In this document: positions 40,676 through 54,010 of the stretch, in pieces
Position numbering within the stretch: the first letter of the stretch is position 1
Layout: every line of letters starts with the position of its first letter
Assembly: GCA_947034895.1 (NCBI GenBank)
Contig: OX344764.1
Span: 62,477,348 to 62,541,347 of the forward strand
Source: Rhytidiadelphus loreus
Lineage: Eukaryota > Streptophyta > Bryopsida > Hypnales > Hylocomiaceae
Reading direction: 5' to 3'
Length of the DNA stretch: 64,000 nucleotides
Program-made: the position numbers and the translations under genes
Notes under the pieces: model-generated
What the model was told of the DNA's origin: nothing
The model's input: the letters and a program-made list of their open reading frames with translations, nothing else
Databases searched by the model: none

Positions 40676-41725
40676 TAAGGTAAACCAGCCCATTGTGGTC
40701 AGAATAAGGAGTTTGACATCATGTGGTTACTGAAATTTTTCTGTTTATTTTTTTTGAAGTGTTCAATACATTTTTGCCCATAAGAGTTTGTAGACTACCT
40801 TAAAACCAACAAAATTTGAATCCATCATGCTCATTTGGCTCACCTAAAGTAGTCAAAGTCTTTTGTAACATGGAAGGCCTAAAAAGTCAATTCTCACAAT
40901 GAATTCTCACTAAAAAATTGAAAGTTCCAAATGAAGTCACTAACTACTTCATTATTGTCATGTAAGATATGCATTGAAGCCAAAATCTGAAAAAACTAAA
41001 AAATCCATAATGAGGTCATTTGGTAGGTGATTACAATGGGTCATTTGATCACAATGGATTGATTTACCTTAAAAACTTTGCCCTTGATGCTCATTTCATG
41101 CTAAAGAGTTGCATTCACATTAATGCATTGCAATTCACATTAATCTATGAAATCATCAAATTCATCAAAATGAAAAAAATCAAGAAATTAGCATGTGTAT
41201 GCCACTATTTCAGAGCTTTCAAAAATGCTATCCTAACAAATATGACCATGTAACATAGTGTATCATGATGTTCTAAAGTAAATCAACCCATTGTGATCAA
41301 ATGATCCATAGTAATCATCATTATGATTTTTTCAGATTTTGGCTTCAATGCATATCTTACATGACAATAATGAAGTAGTTAGTGACTTCATTTGGAACTT
41401 TCAATTTTTTAGTGAGAATTCATTGTGAGAATTGACTTTTTAAGCCTTTCATGTTACAAAAGACTTTGACTACTTTAGGTGAGCCAAATGAGCATGATGG
41501 ATTCGAATTTTGTTGGTTTTAAAGTAGTCTACAAACTCTTATGGGCAAAAATGTATTGAACACTTCAAAAATTCATAACAAATTCATACTTTGTCAAAAT
41601 AACATAATTTCAATTGCTCTCACTGATTCTCACACTTGTGCTACTCTGGGAAATAAACAGAAAAATTTCAGTAACCACATGATGTCAAACTCCTTATTCT
41701 GACCACAATGGGCTGGTTTACCTTA
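40676..41725. mobile_element. 1.05-kb inverted-repeat element with TA flanks
   Basis: Arms of about 400 bp (40678-41077 and 41275-41723) are nearly perfect complements, starting AGGTAAACCAGCCCATTGTG, around a loop of about 200 bp. The right arm carries about 85 extra bases near 41565-41650. TA stands directly outside both ends (40676-40677, 41724-41725), as in Tc1/mariner-type insertions. A second version of the terminal motif, GGTAAATCAATCCATTGTGAT-like, occurs at the loop side of both arms. It lies between two convergent genes. It has no transposase. Confidence 0.85.
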
Positions 41726-42285
41726 GTACAAACCAGTTTTAACCATCTCCAGAGAAACTTATCTACCTCTACGATGTAAATACAGTATAAGTCACACATT
41801 TGTAAGATATCCCAAGGAAATAAATCCACGTACTTTCAACCATTATTGAACAATGAACAGAGGCCAACACCCGAGAGCGCATAAACAGGGACTCTATAAC
41901 GGAGATCTGCCAAAGAGAACACCTGCACCAATCTACTTTCCCTCCTGTCTGCTTTGTGGACAGACAGCCGTTCACACTATCAGTTGAAAGCAAATCACCT
42001 CCATGAACTCGATAACTATTTGCAGCTACAGCTCAAGCTTGGCAAATCTAGAGCCAACGCTTTCATTGCATGAAATTTCTGCATTTCAGTACTATGTGCA
42101 ATTTCTTAATCGTACTAGGGTAATAGAATGAAGCTTGGCCTATGTAAGAAACAGACAGTCTCTATTGAGACGAGCTAGAGAGTACTTCGAACCAGAATCA
42201 GTCTTTGAGAAAAATCTCCGGTAAGCTCAAAGCCAACCATCAAAAATGGGAAAGCGCAAGTACTACCAGTGCTGGAACAAACTTA
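41726..42285 (-). other. Probable HISN4 3' UTR and 3' flank
   Basis: No coding frame of note; lies directly downstream of the HISN4 stop codon on the minus strand. Confidence 0.35.
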
Positions 42286-45200
42286 TTATAAGATCCTAGT
42301 TTCAACACCCGCACTGACCAAATGCTTCTTCACGCTTGAAATTTCTACCTGCAACTTCCACGCGTTGGTGACAATGAGAAAAGTTATACAAAACATCCTC
42401 TAAAAACACAAAGACATGCACCTAGAACACATCATCTAAACCGAATTATGTTGCCCTGGTGTCTAATTTGAAATGTCACGTGACCAAAGAGGAACACTTA
42501 CTCAGCCGACTACAAACAGAAGGAACCGCTCTCACAAGTTTACAGTTGTCAGTAAGCTTACAATGAATTCTGAGGCTTACTATGTCCATTGACATACTTA
42601 TCCCACGGCAACAATTATTCTGAAACAACCCATGCCCCTTAGCAACAGAGAGCTTCGACATTCCAAGTAGCTCACCTCCTTTCTGTGGAAGATCCCAGCA
42701 GCCAATGCAGCGGAAGCTCCAGTTTGATGAAAGACCTCAGAAAAGTGCTCCGAACTGCCGGCACCACTGCTAGCGATGACTGGGATTGTAACAGCGTCAG
42801 ACACGAGTTTCACAAGGTCGATGTCAAATCCTTGCCCTTGGCCTGTCAACAGAAACAAGACATCAGCGCCAGGGTCATACGACAGGCGTGGCGAAGATCA
42901 ACTGCTGTAGACATGAATAGTCAAAACTCAACTGGAATTTTCAAGAAAAAGAAAAAATGACACCAAGAAATGCTAAAAACAAAAAGCATGTAGCCACATC
43001 AACAACCATAGATCACAACTCATACCATCACAGTCGATGCAGTTCAGAAGAATTTCTCCTGCTCCAAGATCCTGAACAGCTTTAGCAAGCTCATAAGCCC
43101 CTATAGGTCTCATTTCACGGCCACCCTTCACCTGCCAGCACATCACATTGGAACAAATACTTTAAATGCTACATAATCAACCCGCAATTTGCAGGTTCAA
43201 CTTCCAAGCCATCAGACGGATTCAGAAGCAGAGAAGTCACAACATCCAGTAACTTACCGTGCACTGATACCAGGCGAATTTCTCTCCATTCGGGCCTGTC
43301 AAACAAATCGGAAGTATGTTCACCATGAGCAGGCTGTCCTAGTAACTTGCATAATGAGATGTATTGAGTGAACAGACATCAAGCTCGTGATAGGATTCGG
43401 ATACTATCGACACGAATGCAGAGGAGCATACCTGGTTGCTTGGCTTCGACAGTTTTATAGGGAACGTCTGAAGGATCATTGACGTACACTCTTTTTGGAT
43501 CTATACTGACAACCACAGCCTGCACATGCAAGCCATGTCACCCTCTTCATTGGTGCCAGAGTTTGACCATTCGCGACTGAGTTGGTTCTCTACCTCGCAT
43601 TGAATCTATATTACATCTGAACATTTACTATGACATTTGAGGGATGAACAGGATACGTTTCATGCCTCTCATTTTCGTAATCTGAAAAGCTCTCAAAACG
43701 TAAGGAGATACATGGACAATGTTTTGAAGACATACCAATGGCTGGTGCACTCAAACGTCATAGGAAAAAAAATTCAAAAAACACCCTAGGGAAGCCCATT
43801 GTACCAGATCATACCTGATTTCCATAAACGTATGATATCTGCTCCAAGCTGCTCTTGCCCGTTTTGACCTGAACAAAGGTCAATTCCAATAGCCCAATCA
43901 AAAAACCGTCATCCATAAGCTATATATCTGCCATAGCTTCAGTGACTTTCGCAGACTGAAGTATCTCAAGGATTTTTTAGCACCCCTGATTTCTGCAAAA
44001 AACTCACGCTATAACCTACTAGTGCATTAAAAGCGTATGATGTGCACTACGACAGAGACTGAGACCAATGGTATTGTGCCAGGAAGCTTGTCAATCATCT
44101 TCCAAGCCACAAACAGTGATTGCCGAATTTTTCAACAGTTCAGGCAGATTACCCCTGAGCGAATATACTCCTCAGCAGCATAAACAGCATCACTTCCAAT
44201 GGAGATTTTGTCAGCGCCAGATCTGAAGTACTCTGAAGCCACTTCCAGGCACGAATAAAATCTGCTCATGCATGCGCGGAGGATTAAACCTAATTACTGG
44301 AATAAGAACTCTTAACGAATGTGACGTTGCAACAAGAAAGGATGTTGTGATTAAGAAAAATGAGACTTGAGATGCAAGAATGTCTAGAAGAAATCACAAC
44401 GGTGTTACTTACCATTGTCAGCATATTTCGTTATAAGACCTTTCAAAACAAATTTCTAGAAGACTATTTTCAATGTCTAGAAGACTTTTCTAGGAACATG
44501 ATTAGCATCCATCTATACCATCCAACAAGTATAACATCTCGCCATCAGAGCTTTCCTTCAAGACTCCAGGAGGAATCTCCTTCATTGATTTTTTTCTGTT
44601 AAAATTTATGAGACTTTCCGAGGTTAAATTGCTGAACTCGCCTCTTCACAAATCTAAACAATATAGTGGACGAAAACAATAGAAGCTTATATCATCTCCG
44701 CCAATGCTGCAAAGAACAATCTTCTCAGGTAAACAGGCAAATTGTCTCACAGACCTGCCATGCGCATCGGTGAAGTCGGAGATCCCACCACCCACTGTAA
44801 GAGGTACAAACACTTGCTCGGAAGTTCGCTGAAGAACCTGCACCAGATAAGACCATCGAATGTTCAATTCGTGTGGAAATACCCAGATAGTATTGAAAAT
44901 CACTCGCAAACAAAAAAATAACATAAACTAAATATGTACCTCCAGCATTGGCATGTCACCCAGAGGGAAGTCTCGAAAACCAGTAATGTTCAGAAAGGTG
45001 ACCTGCCAAAAATTAAATATTATTCAGTCAATCCCCAAAATGCATTCCAATAAAACTAAATTTGAGTCATGACAGCATCCTTGCAGTAAACTAGGCTGCT
45101 GCTAAAAATCGTCACAGAGCTCATTAGGAGACTAAGAGTAAAATAGGCTGCTGTTAAAACTTCAGGAGGAATATGAAGGTGACTTGATAGAACTTACTTC

Positions 45201-48200
45201 ATCTGCCCCTTCTTTAAAATAGCGCCCAGCAAGTTCCACGGGTTTTCCAAGATTTCGGACCTGCACAATTTCCAAGATCAGAAGATCTGCTTAGACTCAC
45301 AAATTCAGAGTGCAAATATAAGGAAGGAAGAGCAAGTTTGATTCTCACTACAACACCAATCCGATCTCTCATGGCTGTGCTTAGAAGAAGCAACTATCCA
45401 ATGGAGGAGATCCAATCCTGATCTCCTGAACTACCGCAAAACAGTTCTCAATCGGACCCACAAAATAAATATATTCAAATCTGCAGTGAATCACGACTTT
45501 GCCTCCAGGACGTTACCCTCACCTCACGTGCCGATGATTGTTCTCGTACATCATATTGATCACCTTTAGTCACAACAAGGTCCCCTGTGTCATTACTTCG
45601 CACATCTAGACAAGCAATAACCTGCCATCCAATATAACATTAGGAGAGTCAATCCTAAAAGAAACAGAAGGTGGTCAACTTGAACACAAAACCCTAATAA
45701 CCAATGAGCTTTAACCCACTGAGTGCAGCTTGCATGTTGAGCACTCCCAATAACAGATCCCAGTAACCTTACCCGTTTTGCAAGTGCGGTTGCTGGCTTG
45801 CTGACACACTCGTTTGCCAAGCGTTCCACATCCTGGTGATACAAGATACACACATGTGTTGAGAGATTAAAAACCTATTAAGTTGACAATGCAAAGTCTA
45901 TCATATGAACATTGCGCCTGAACAGTGAAGTCCGCTGCAACCTGTACTAAGATAAGTAACCCAGTACCTGAGCAGCTTCAGAGTGGCTTCCCCCAAGAAA
46001 CCTTCGAACGATGTCTAAGCCTACAACTGCAAACCCATACAGTTCTACAGTGTAAGAATATAGTCACCAGAAAATCTAGTAACAATTAAATAGATGGTTC
46101 AGGATTCAGAAGAGCAGAACATTTGCATAAATATGCTTGACTAAATAGATGCATAGTCTGTTTGAACAATAACAAATTCCCACTCGAGCTCAAACTTCAT
46201 TGAATTTCTATCACTTATCGCAAAATATCATGAGTCAAGGATCGGCCACGCTCGAAAGCATAAACCAAAAAACTTTATTTCTAAAGTAAAAAAGATTCAC
46301 CAAAAGTGCAATGGTAAGTGAAAAGACGTACTACGCCAAAAATCTATGCACACGTCCAGAGTCATTCTATTATGGCTTGGAACCCAGTGGAGATGAGGCC
46401 TTACCGCCACTTTTCTCTGGATGGAACTGCACTCCATAAACATTACTCTTTCGAACGGCTGAAATGAAGTCAATCCCGTACTTGGTAGTCGCTAAAACCC
46501 AATCCTTGTTGTCCTCGGACTGCACAAACCATGCCCAATCAATTCCTACTTTGGTTTCACGCCAAGAAGAGTATCTCGACAACTACACTGCTCATTTAAC
46601 CCTTACGTAATTCAATATTTTAAGACCAGTCATAGTAAAAGGCCCAACCTCGAAAAAGTTAAGTAACATGATATATTGAATGCTCCATACAAGCCAACTG
46701 AACAGTACTGAGTGGTAATGAATTAAGATAATGATGAATTAATATCGGGGTTAACACAATACGGCCTCCAAAACTCAGGCAGCAGAATTCTTGAGAAATA
46801 TACACCATGGGCATCACCAGCTGATCGAAGCTGAAAAGATACAATCACTTGACGGAAGATTTCCACCACTACAATATACATGAAGATTTCCAAGCACCGA
46901 AATGGACGACAAAAACGGAATCTTCACTAGTGAACAGATAATGACATACAGGAGTAGCTCGATACGAGTGCACAAAGTACACGTGACGGCCCTTAACACC
47001 TTCTAACAAAGAGGCAGAGTCCTGCTCCAGCTGCAATCCGTTCCACCCAATATGAGGCACACACAGTCCATTTGAAGAGTCAAAACGTCCAACCACACCT
47101 GGTATAATGCCGAGTCCGTCTGCTCTGCACCCAACGCACTGACCAACATCAAAATTTCCTCGTAAATTGGTCGACATCTTGATGCATTTGGATACTTGTA
47201 ACCTGCTGTTATAAATTACGTTTGACGTTGTGATACTACACGAACTTTAAAACATTAACCAATCACAATCCAAGGATCAATCATATTCCAAGGATTTATT
47301 AAGAGTCAAGAATGGGTAAAGCAGTCTGCTAAAGAGAAACAGTACCACAGTCGCCCTCCTCACTGCGCTCAAATAAGAGCTGCAACCCCAGACAGATACC
47401 AAGAAATGGCCGGTCTTGTTTGATATAAGATATGAGTGGCTCCGCCAACCTGTTGACGCAACGTTTGGAAATAATCAAATTGCAGTGTAGTCGTGCTATG
47501 TATTACCTAGTGTCTCGATCAATCCATTACTAGCCCCCAGACAAGTCCCAAAGTACTAGCCACTTTTCACATGAACATGAACGAGCAGCATCGCCTCAGT
47601 AAGTAAACCAACACGGCTAACTAGAATCATGAAGGTCTCGACACTTACCCTTTTGCTTCTAACACGCTCATGGCAGATTTGAAGGCGCCAACACCTGGAA
47701 AAATTAGCCGCTTTGCCTTGCCTATATCTTCAGGTTCGTTAACCTACACAGTCACCATATACACGTTATTCCCTTTAAAAACGAAAACATGAGATATCAA
47801 GGATAACCACTTCAATATATCATCAATTGACTTATGAAACACTTCAAAAACTCCGGCACGCTTTTCTGTAGTGCTACTCGATGGACAAAGAGACTAACCT
47901 CACGAATTTTGAAGCCAAGTAGATGGATAGCGTTCCGAATACTTCGCACATTCCCAGCTCCATAATCCAACAGCGTAACCTCTACAATTCAAAAAGCACT
48001 CGTTCCAATTATATCTGTTACACACGTTATACAAGGAAACTAATCCAGGATTATTTCTAAAACTATATTCCTCTATTCCTTCACTCCAGCCGTTACTAGG
48101 AAGAAACTCAAATTGCAATAGCACAAGCTCCTCGTGAAGAGCAGCTTGTACCTTGAAGGCCCAGGGAGACACTTCACATCCTCATAATTTGCTGCATCTT

Positions 48201-48925
48201 AAGTGTCCTTCACATGTTTGGTGAGAACTGAAAATGATTACAAATTAGAAGTAACCATAATTCTATAGCTCAAATCATGAATGCACTTGGAGGTGTCACA
48301 ATATTACGTAAAGAGTGAAAATACACAAAATCCCTTTGGGTCTTTAGGATTACACTCTAAACTTCACACTATCTCCTCAAAAACTCAAAATTGGAATAAT
48401 TCAAGTTCCCCGTCGAACAGCTAACTCCTAAAGGCCCAAGGGAACATTTATGTCCCAATATTGTGATGTTTTTTCACCGTAACTCACATGTTTGGCAAAA
48501 CTGTAAAACTAGAAGTAACCAAACTTCTAACCATTAATGAACTTACAAAACTCGTACAAAAATATTACAAAATAATCTCAGAAAATATTCCTTCAATTGT
48601 CACAATTCTACAATGTCGCGATTCGTATAATGTGAACGAATTCTAAACCCTGAACCCTGAACATCACACAACCTCCTGCCAATGCGAAAGAAAAGTCACC
48701 ATTATCAGCTTCGCCATCGTCACCACTGCCAACATTCATCGCAGAAGCTCGGACGGCCAGCACCGGACAGTGGGCGGGTCTGAAGCGCAGAGAGGAGACA
48801 GCAGAGGGAGCTGAGGCGATCCGTGAATGCAATCGCAAAGCTCCGCCAGCGCGAAGGAGCAAAGGAGACTGGGCAGGAGGGAGCGTGGCGATGGAAGGAA
48901 CCGGAGAGAGCGAGGCCATAGCCAT
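42286..48925 (-). CDS. HISN4: Imidazole glycerol phosphate synthase HisHF, plastid-targeted
   Basis: Nineteen exons: 48925-48673, 47981-47899, 47743-47649, 47449-47346, 47122-46950, 46519-46405, 46020-45968, 45832-45773, 45621-45523, 45260-45198, 45002-44940, 44837-44755, 44261-44153, 43868-43815, 43519-43432, 43295-43258, 43131-43026, 42842-42676, 42348-42286; 1869 nt, 622 residues, every phase closes. It makes imidazole glycerol phosphate and AICAR from PRFAR and glutamine in histidine synthesis. Residues 1 to about 70 are Ala/Ser/Arg-rich, fitting a transit peptide. The glutaminase half has [25 protein letters not shown] (Cys163) and VQFHPEKSG (His269, Glu271). The cyclase half has ACLDVR (Asp318), [29 protein letters not shown] (Asp476) and [12 protein letters not shown]. 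Start is the first ATG; the exon-5 acceptor (GCAGAG|CA) is the least certain junction. Nothing suggests decay. Confidence 0.95.
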
Positions 48926-49080
48926 GGCCACCGCAGGCTCGAAATACACGAATTCGAAACAAAAAAGTGTGTAAATGCTCCAAAAAAAACTACACGGCAG
49001 CAGGAGAGACAGGATTTCGAGTATGGAAATTGCAGAGCGAAGGATTTGAAGACAGAGTGAGCGAGGCGACGGTACTGGAG

Positions 49081-49122
49081 AGAGAGAGACGAGCAGAGAG
49101 AGACGAGCAGAGAGAGACGAGC
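49081..49122. repeat. Perfect 14-bp tandem repeat, three copies
   Basis: AGAGAGAGACGAGC is repeated exactly three times, about 160 bases upstream of the HISN4 start codon. On the HISN4 sense strand it reads as a CT-rich tract, probably in the 5' UTR or core promoter. Confidence 0.9.
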
Positions 49123-49171
49123 AGGAGGGTGAGATTTGGAGGTGTTGCCAGTGGGAACGGAGACCTCCTGG

Positions 49172-49184
49172 GGTTTAGGGTTTA
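49172..49184 (-). promoter_or_regulatory. Telo-box upstream of HISN4
   Basis: On the minus strand the sequence reads AAACCCTAAACCC, a telo-box about 250 bases upstream of the HISN4 start. Telo-boxes are known promoter elements of plant housekeeping genes; activity here is inferred. Confidence 0.45.
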
Positions 49185-51043
49185 AGCGCAGGTTCCGTCT
49201 GGCTTTCCGGGTGTTCTCTCCTTTCGTCTTTCCAGTTGTTTATTTCATAAAGGTAACTAAGTTAACAGTGAAATTTTTGTTGGCGAATAATTATCAAAAT
49301 CTTACCTTATTTTTTAACAGGCTCAAATTACACTAGGAAAGAAAAAAAAAAAAATTGGATGAAATCACCCAAATCCTCTCTAAGAAATTATCCTAACCTT
49401 CTCAAAGATTTTGCTAATATTTGGATGAAGTTTACTATTTTTAGGAAATATTGTGGATGAGTAAAGGATGAATGATCAAAATTGGATGATTTGTCTGATC
49501 TGATTGCATTTTAGGGTGTGTACCATGTTTCCACCAAGAAAACAAAAAAATTCAATGGGTAACTATACCTAAAACCAACCCCTTTCTAAACTACAAATTC
49601 TTGCTTAAAATGTGACTGCTACTATTCATGGGAGTCTAACGTTAGTTTTAGAGACACCTATTTTCAACACTTTAAAATTCATAGTTTATTCATACAATGT
49701 CCAAAAAATGCATTCTAAAATCATCTAGAATCTTGTTTGACTACCAACAAGATCCCACAAAATCATTTTCAATATAATAATGGAAACTATGGTGAATTTC
49801 TTATTCAATCGATTTTAGGAGTAGTTATTTTAAGGGGCAATGCAAAAAAATGTTCTTCATTGAAGTCATGAACCTTTGTACTCTACACATTCTGAAACAT
49901 ACATGAAACAAGCAAAATGTGGAAGATAACTCATTTATTCATCTAAATGCACATACATTCATCCAAAATAGAACTATATTCTCTATAGCAATTTAGCAAT
50001 TTTAGCGATTGCATAAGGAGGGAATATCATCAAATATTTCCTAGTATTGCTCTTGAGCTATAAATTGCTCAAAAGAAATCCCTTTGACTTTCATGTCAAT
50101 CTTGAATTTACATCATTTTTAGATGACAATTTATAAAAGACATATTTTATAGCACATCTAAGCTTTGATCAAGCCTATTTTGATCATTAGAGGTTAACCC
50201 CTAAATTTTGGGTGTTTTTGAGCAAGACTGACACAAATCAAGAAATGTTGAAAAACAAGGTGGAGTGGTCAATTTTGTGAACTCTTTTGCAACTTCCAAC
50301 TATAGGATCTTATATCTAACTTAAATGTCTACTTTTCTACCAAACTCTACTACCTATTTCTTTATCATCTCCAAAATAAAGTTCAAAGTAGTGCAATAAG
50401 CTTTATCCAATCATTCTGAAAAGTAAAGTTTGAAACTTTAAAAATAAAAAAATTATCTTTGACTATCTAAGGAATTTGATATTTGTAGAAATAGAATAGT
50501 ATCCTAATAGGAAATCACTCTTTGGTATAACAAGGTTGAACTATAGAAGATAGTCAAGTAAGACTAATTTGCCCTAATAGGTTCATTTCCAAACTAAGTA
50601 ACACAACCCCAAGGACAAGGTGATTCGAATTTGACAATTATCATTTTTCAATTAAACAAATTCCATTCATAGAAACATTTACAAGATACACAATACACAC
50701 TCACCAACCCTATATCAAGTGTTCATCACACTAACATCCAACTTCTCACAATTTTAACTATGTTCATAATTTCAAACATAAATCCATTCACAATACAAAC
50801 ACATATTTACAAATTCAAGTAATCATCTTTCTATTCCAACAAAAAAATCAAAATAAAACCTATTTAGGTTGGATTCACGTGCTCTCTCATGACAATGGGT
50901 GAAAAACAACTCCAAATAGGTCCCACTAATAGTCTCGTGAACAGTTGACATATAGTTACCAACCTCCAACTTGGCTTCTTAGATCTCAACTAAACAACTA
51001 TTCTACAAGCCAATTAGGTTTTGCACACACTTGATGCCTATTT
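49185..51043. other. Intergenic, no gene seen
   Basis: AT-rich. A GGATGA-rich patch at 49360-49490 resembles those at 1156-1395 and 1680-1905. A solo TTAA-family-like end (TTAACCCCTAAATTTTGGG) begins at 50194; no partner end was found. Confidence 0.4.
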
Positions 51044-51643
51044 GGATTAATCCCGGGGAGGACACTCCCTATGTTTTAGCAAACTACGTGCGGCGGAAAA
51101 AGTAAAACAAGTAATACACCTTAAAATTTAATTTCTTTTTCAAAAAAAAAATTATGGATAGATTTTACTACTTTATAAGTTTATGTTTTGAATTATTGGT
51201 ATTTTTTTGTGCTAATAGTAATTAGTTATAAATTTTTGAAGAAAAAAGATACACTGTAAAGCTGAAAATAACTTTCACACCTCTATATTATATAAGAAAA
51301 AAAATTTGAAAAATGAAAAAAAAATTATATAGAATAGCTTTCTATTGAAAGTTTATTTTGGTTGAATATTGATGCAATAGTCATCTTCATGTGAGCTCTA
51401 TAAATATTTTAGTTGGAGAACATGCCATTTTAGTTCATTTTTCAACCCTTTCTAGACAATATATCTTATGTTATTTGGAATTGAATTTTTTGTCAATAGA
51501 AACCTTTAGTCATTGTTAAACAAAGCTCAAAATTTTAGAATGAAATTATAGTTTATTCAAGGTGAATTACATGAATTACTTTTTCCACCGCCGCACGTAG
51601 GTACCCCAAATGTAGTGAGAGTGTCCTCCCCTAGGGATTAATC
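51044..51643. mobile_element. Mutator-like non-autonomous element, copy 2
   Basis: A 582-bp element (51053-51634) is flanked by the 9-bp direct repeat GGATTAATC (51044-51052 and 51635-51643). It is closely similar along its length to 15583-16163, with the same long inverted ends (GGGGAGGACACTC). Different flanks show two independent insertions. No transposase. Confidence 0.85.
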
Positions 51644-52475
51644 ACTTGATTAATCACGAATTTTCACAATCAAATTAGAACAATTGACACAAAAGAAAAA
51701 AACAAACCATTTGGAGCATGTCTACAATATTATATTAGAAAATAAATTTAGAATCTGTGGAGAAAAAAAACTTCATTTTGTCCTTTAAATAATCATTAGG
51801 TGGAAGGATGTTTAAGATAATAGAAAAGACTAAATTGCTAATAATCAAATATGGAATTGAATCAAATCAATTCCAATGATGCTAAAATATTGTAGAAAAC
51901 CATCTTAAAACTCTGCACCTTTTTGTTTTCAAAAATTGTGAAAATTGTTTTAAGAAATAAATCTTGTAGTCATTTTTTGTGAGACATTTTATGAATACTT
52001 GCATAACATAATCCTTCATATCTTTTAACTCACTTATAAGAATGGAATGAATAATATTTTTTCTCATAGATGTGAAATTCATTCTATTCACTGATATAGA
52101 GGGGCGAGTAGAGGGTTCATTTTCAATTTAGAAAAGTTACTATTTGAAGTGAAACATATTACACAGGGGGGCATTCTATGTGGTGGTTTGTACATTACGT
52201 GTGTCTGGGTTTTTTTTTTGGGGGGGTATTTAGTTGACTATGAATAATTAAATGGTCCCTATTATTACCTAATTTCCACGTTCTTGGTATTTTATGCCTC
52301 CCTATACTTACTTAGAATTCTAAAGTGGGGTCAATTTGTAGCACCCTTTCTTTCTTACAAGGAAGAAAAGTAAAGTGAAAAAAGTGAACACAAAGAAAAA
52401 AGAGAAATAAAGTACATGAACTGATAACACAACATTCATTGCATACAATTTAAAATGCTTACCACACCATATTGC
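51644..52475. other. Intergenic, no gene seen
   Basis: AT-rich; a 69-codon minus frame at 51882-52091 is low-complexity and not supported. The stretch 51780-52100 faintly resembles the interior of the long TTAA-family elements (AATTCCAATGATG, TAAGAATGGAATGAAT). Confidence 0.35.
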
Positions 52476-52817
52476 CTATATGTTGTTGTATAATGTATAC
52501 ATGGAATTCAAATTTTTTAAACATATGTTTAGTGAACGACACCCCCTCCCAACTACTGGACGAGTGGCTAGGCCGCCGACTACATGCACGTCCTCGTCGA
52601 TGTCGTTTAAGGCTTCAATCTTCCTCCGAATTCGACAACCTTCTTCTGCATCCCAAAATTCAAAGCTCCAGCCTAGAACATTGGCACCCTCTAGGCACTC
52701 CCTCAATGCCGCATATGATTTTCCATAACCAACTTTAATCTTGCCAAAGAACTCAACATCGGCCTCCTCATCTTCACGTGTCCAGAGTTTTATGTGTCTC
52801 TCCCGTCGTGCTGCCAT
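52476..52817 (-). CDS. Probable exon of an unknown plant gene
   Basis: The ATG at 52817 opens 113 codons. Residues 1-80 look like real protein: a basic start, an acidic WTREDEEADVEFFGKI stretch (12-27), GYGKSYAALRECLEG, and GWSFEFWDAEEGCRIRRK (49-66) followed by IEALNDIDEDVHVV. I do not recognise the family. A possible donor (GTGCAT|GTAGTC, exon end 52584) lies at the point where the sequence loses character, so the last 35 codons may be intron and another exon may be missing. Upstream sequence is richer in GC and carries three AAACCCTAA boxes, as expected for a plant gene start. It could be a partial or broken gene, since only TE-like sequence lies downstream. Confidence 0.45.
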   Translation of the reverse strand: MAARRERHIKLWTREDEEADVEFFGKIKVGYGKSYAALRECLEGANVLGWSFEFWDAEEGCRIRRKIEALNDIDEDVHVVGGLATRPVVGRGCRSLNICLKNLNSMYTLYNNI

Positions 52818-52951
52818 TACCTAAGCCCTCAGCTTCAACCACGACAGCAATGGGTACGTACTTCTTGTGAATCTGAAGTCTATTGAATTTGCACTAAAGT
52901 ACGCGGACTCCAAACCTTGCAGCTTAGACACTTAAGCCTCACGATGAACAG

Positions 52952-53101
52952 AAACCCTAAACAAGCACAAGGTTCTACTCTAAAGCAAGACTTGTTGCAA
53001 CTTCCAAGTAAATCACAAACGTAGCAAACCCTGGAACAAGCAGTACGAATCCAAACCCTAAATCGTAGCCTAAAAGCTTGCGGAAAAATCCCAAACCCTA
53101 A
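52952..53101 (-). promoter_or_regulatory. Cluster of three telo-boxes upstream of the ORF at 52817
   Basis: AAACCCTAA occurs exactly at 52952-52960, 53053-53061 and 53093-53101, with AAACCCTA variants near 53203 and 53228. Such clusters lie in promoters or leaders of plant genes, supporting a minus-strand start near here. Frames at 52880-53443 look noncoding. Confidence 0.45.
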
Positions 53102-53855
53102 GCCGAGATTAAGGTAACGTCCTATAGGAAGACGACGTACTACACTGAAAAATCCTACAAACATTTGCAACTTGCAAGGAAACCATGCACACCCGCATCA
53201 AACCCTATCCCGGAACAAGAAATACACTAACCCTACCTCGGAAGCTTGCAAGCACCCTCAGCTGAGAATCCGCATTTCTGATTTCCTACGTGAGCTGTAG
53301 CACAACGGTAACCCTGGGATGCGCAATTGCATAGACCATTTGTTTCGAAGCGGGAAGCAGAATTCAAAGACCGACGTTAGGAAGTTTAAATGTTGGGGTA
53401 GTTTGGTGCGGACAATGTGCATGGTTCCAGTCAGGCAAGGCATTCAAGACTAATACCATAACTCTTGAAGCATCTACGGCAGGAATTCAAGAGGCTATAC
53501 ATCTGGAACGAGCAGAAGATGTATACAAAATCAGTTTTCATCCACCCCAAGTAGGTCCAGAGTAGTTCCAACTGAACCTACTACCAAAAAAATTCTAGAA
53601 CCAATACTTTCTATGCTATCTTAGGAAAAAAAATTCTAATTTCACGTATTATTTGCATTTGTATCTTACTAGTAAGTGATTGTAGATTAATTTGTACTCT
53701 ATATATTACATCTAATTTTTTTCTAATTTTTCAACACTATGAATTAATGCCTCCTAATATTATGTAGCACGTAGGTTGGTTAAAATTCCTAAGCGACCCC
53801 CCCGGGACATATTGGTATCTTTATTCTATAGAATATTTGCAAAGCAATGTCTTTA

Positions 53856-53942
53856 CACTAGTAGGAAATCTGAAATTTTTGTTGTTTTGGTCGTGTTGAT
53901 CTGGACAAAATTTGACAGAAATTTGTTGAAAATCTACTAGTG
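53856..53942. mobile_element. Small CACTAGTAG foldback, 87 bp
   Basis: CACTAGTAGGAAATCTG on the left pairs imperfectly with a right end whose complement begins CACTAGTAGATTTTC. No target duplication is clear. It shares the CACTA start with the foldbacks at 18127 and 57812. Confidence 0.45.
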
Positions 53943-54010
53943 TGAAAATCTTTCTGTTAGTGTGAAAATCTTCACCACACAAATGATAGAAAACAATTCA
54001 AAGTGTTCCA

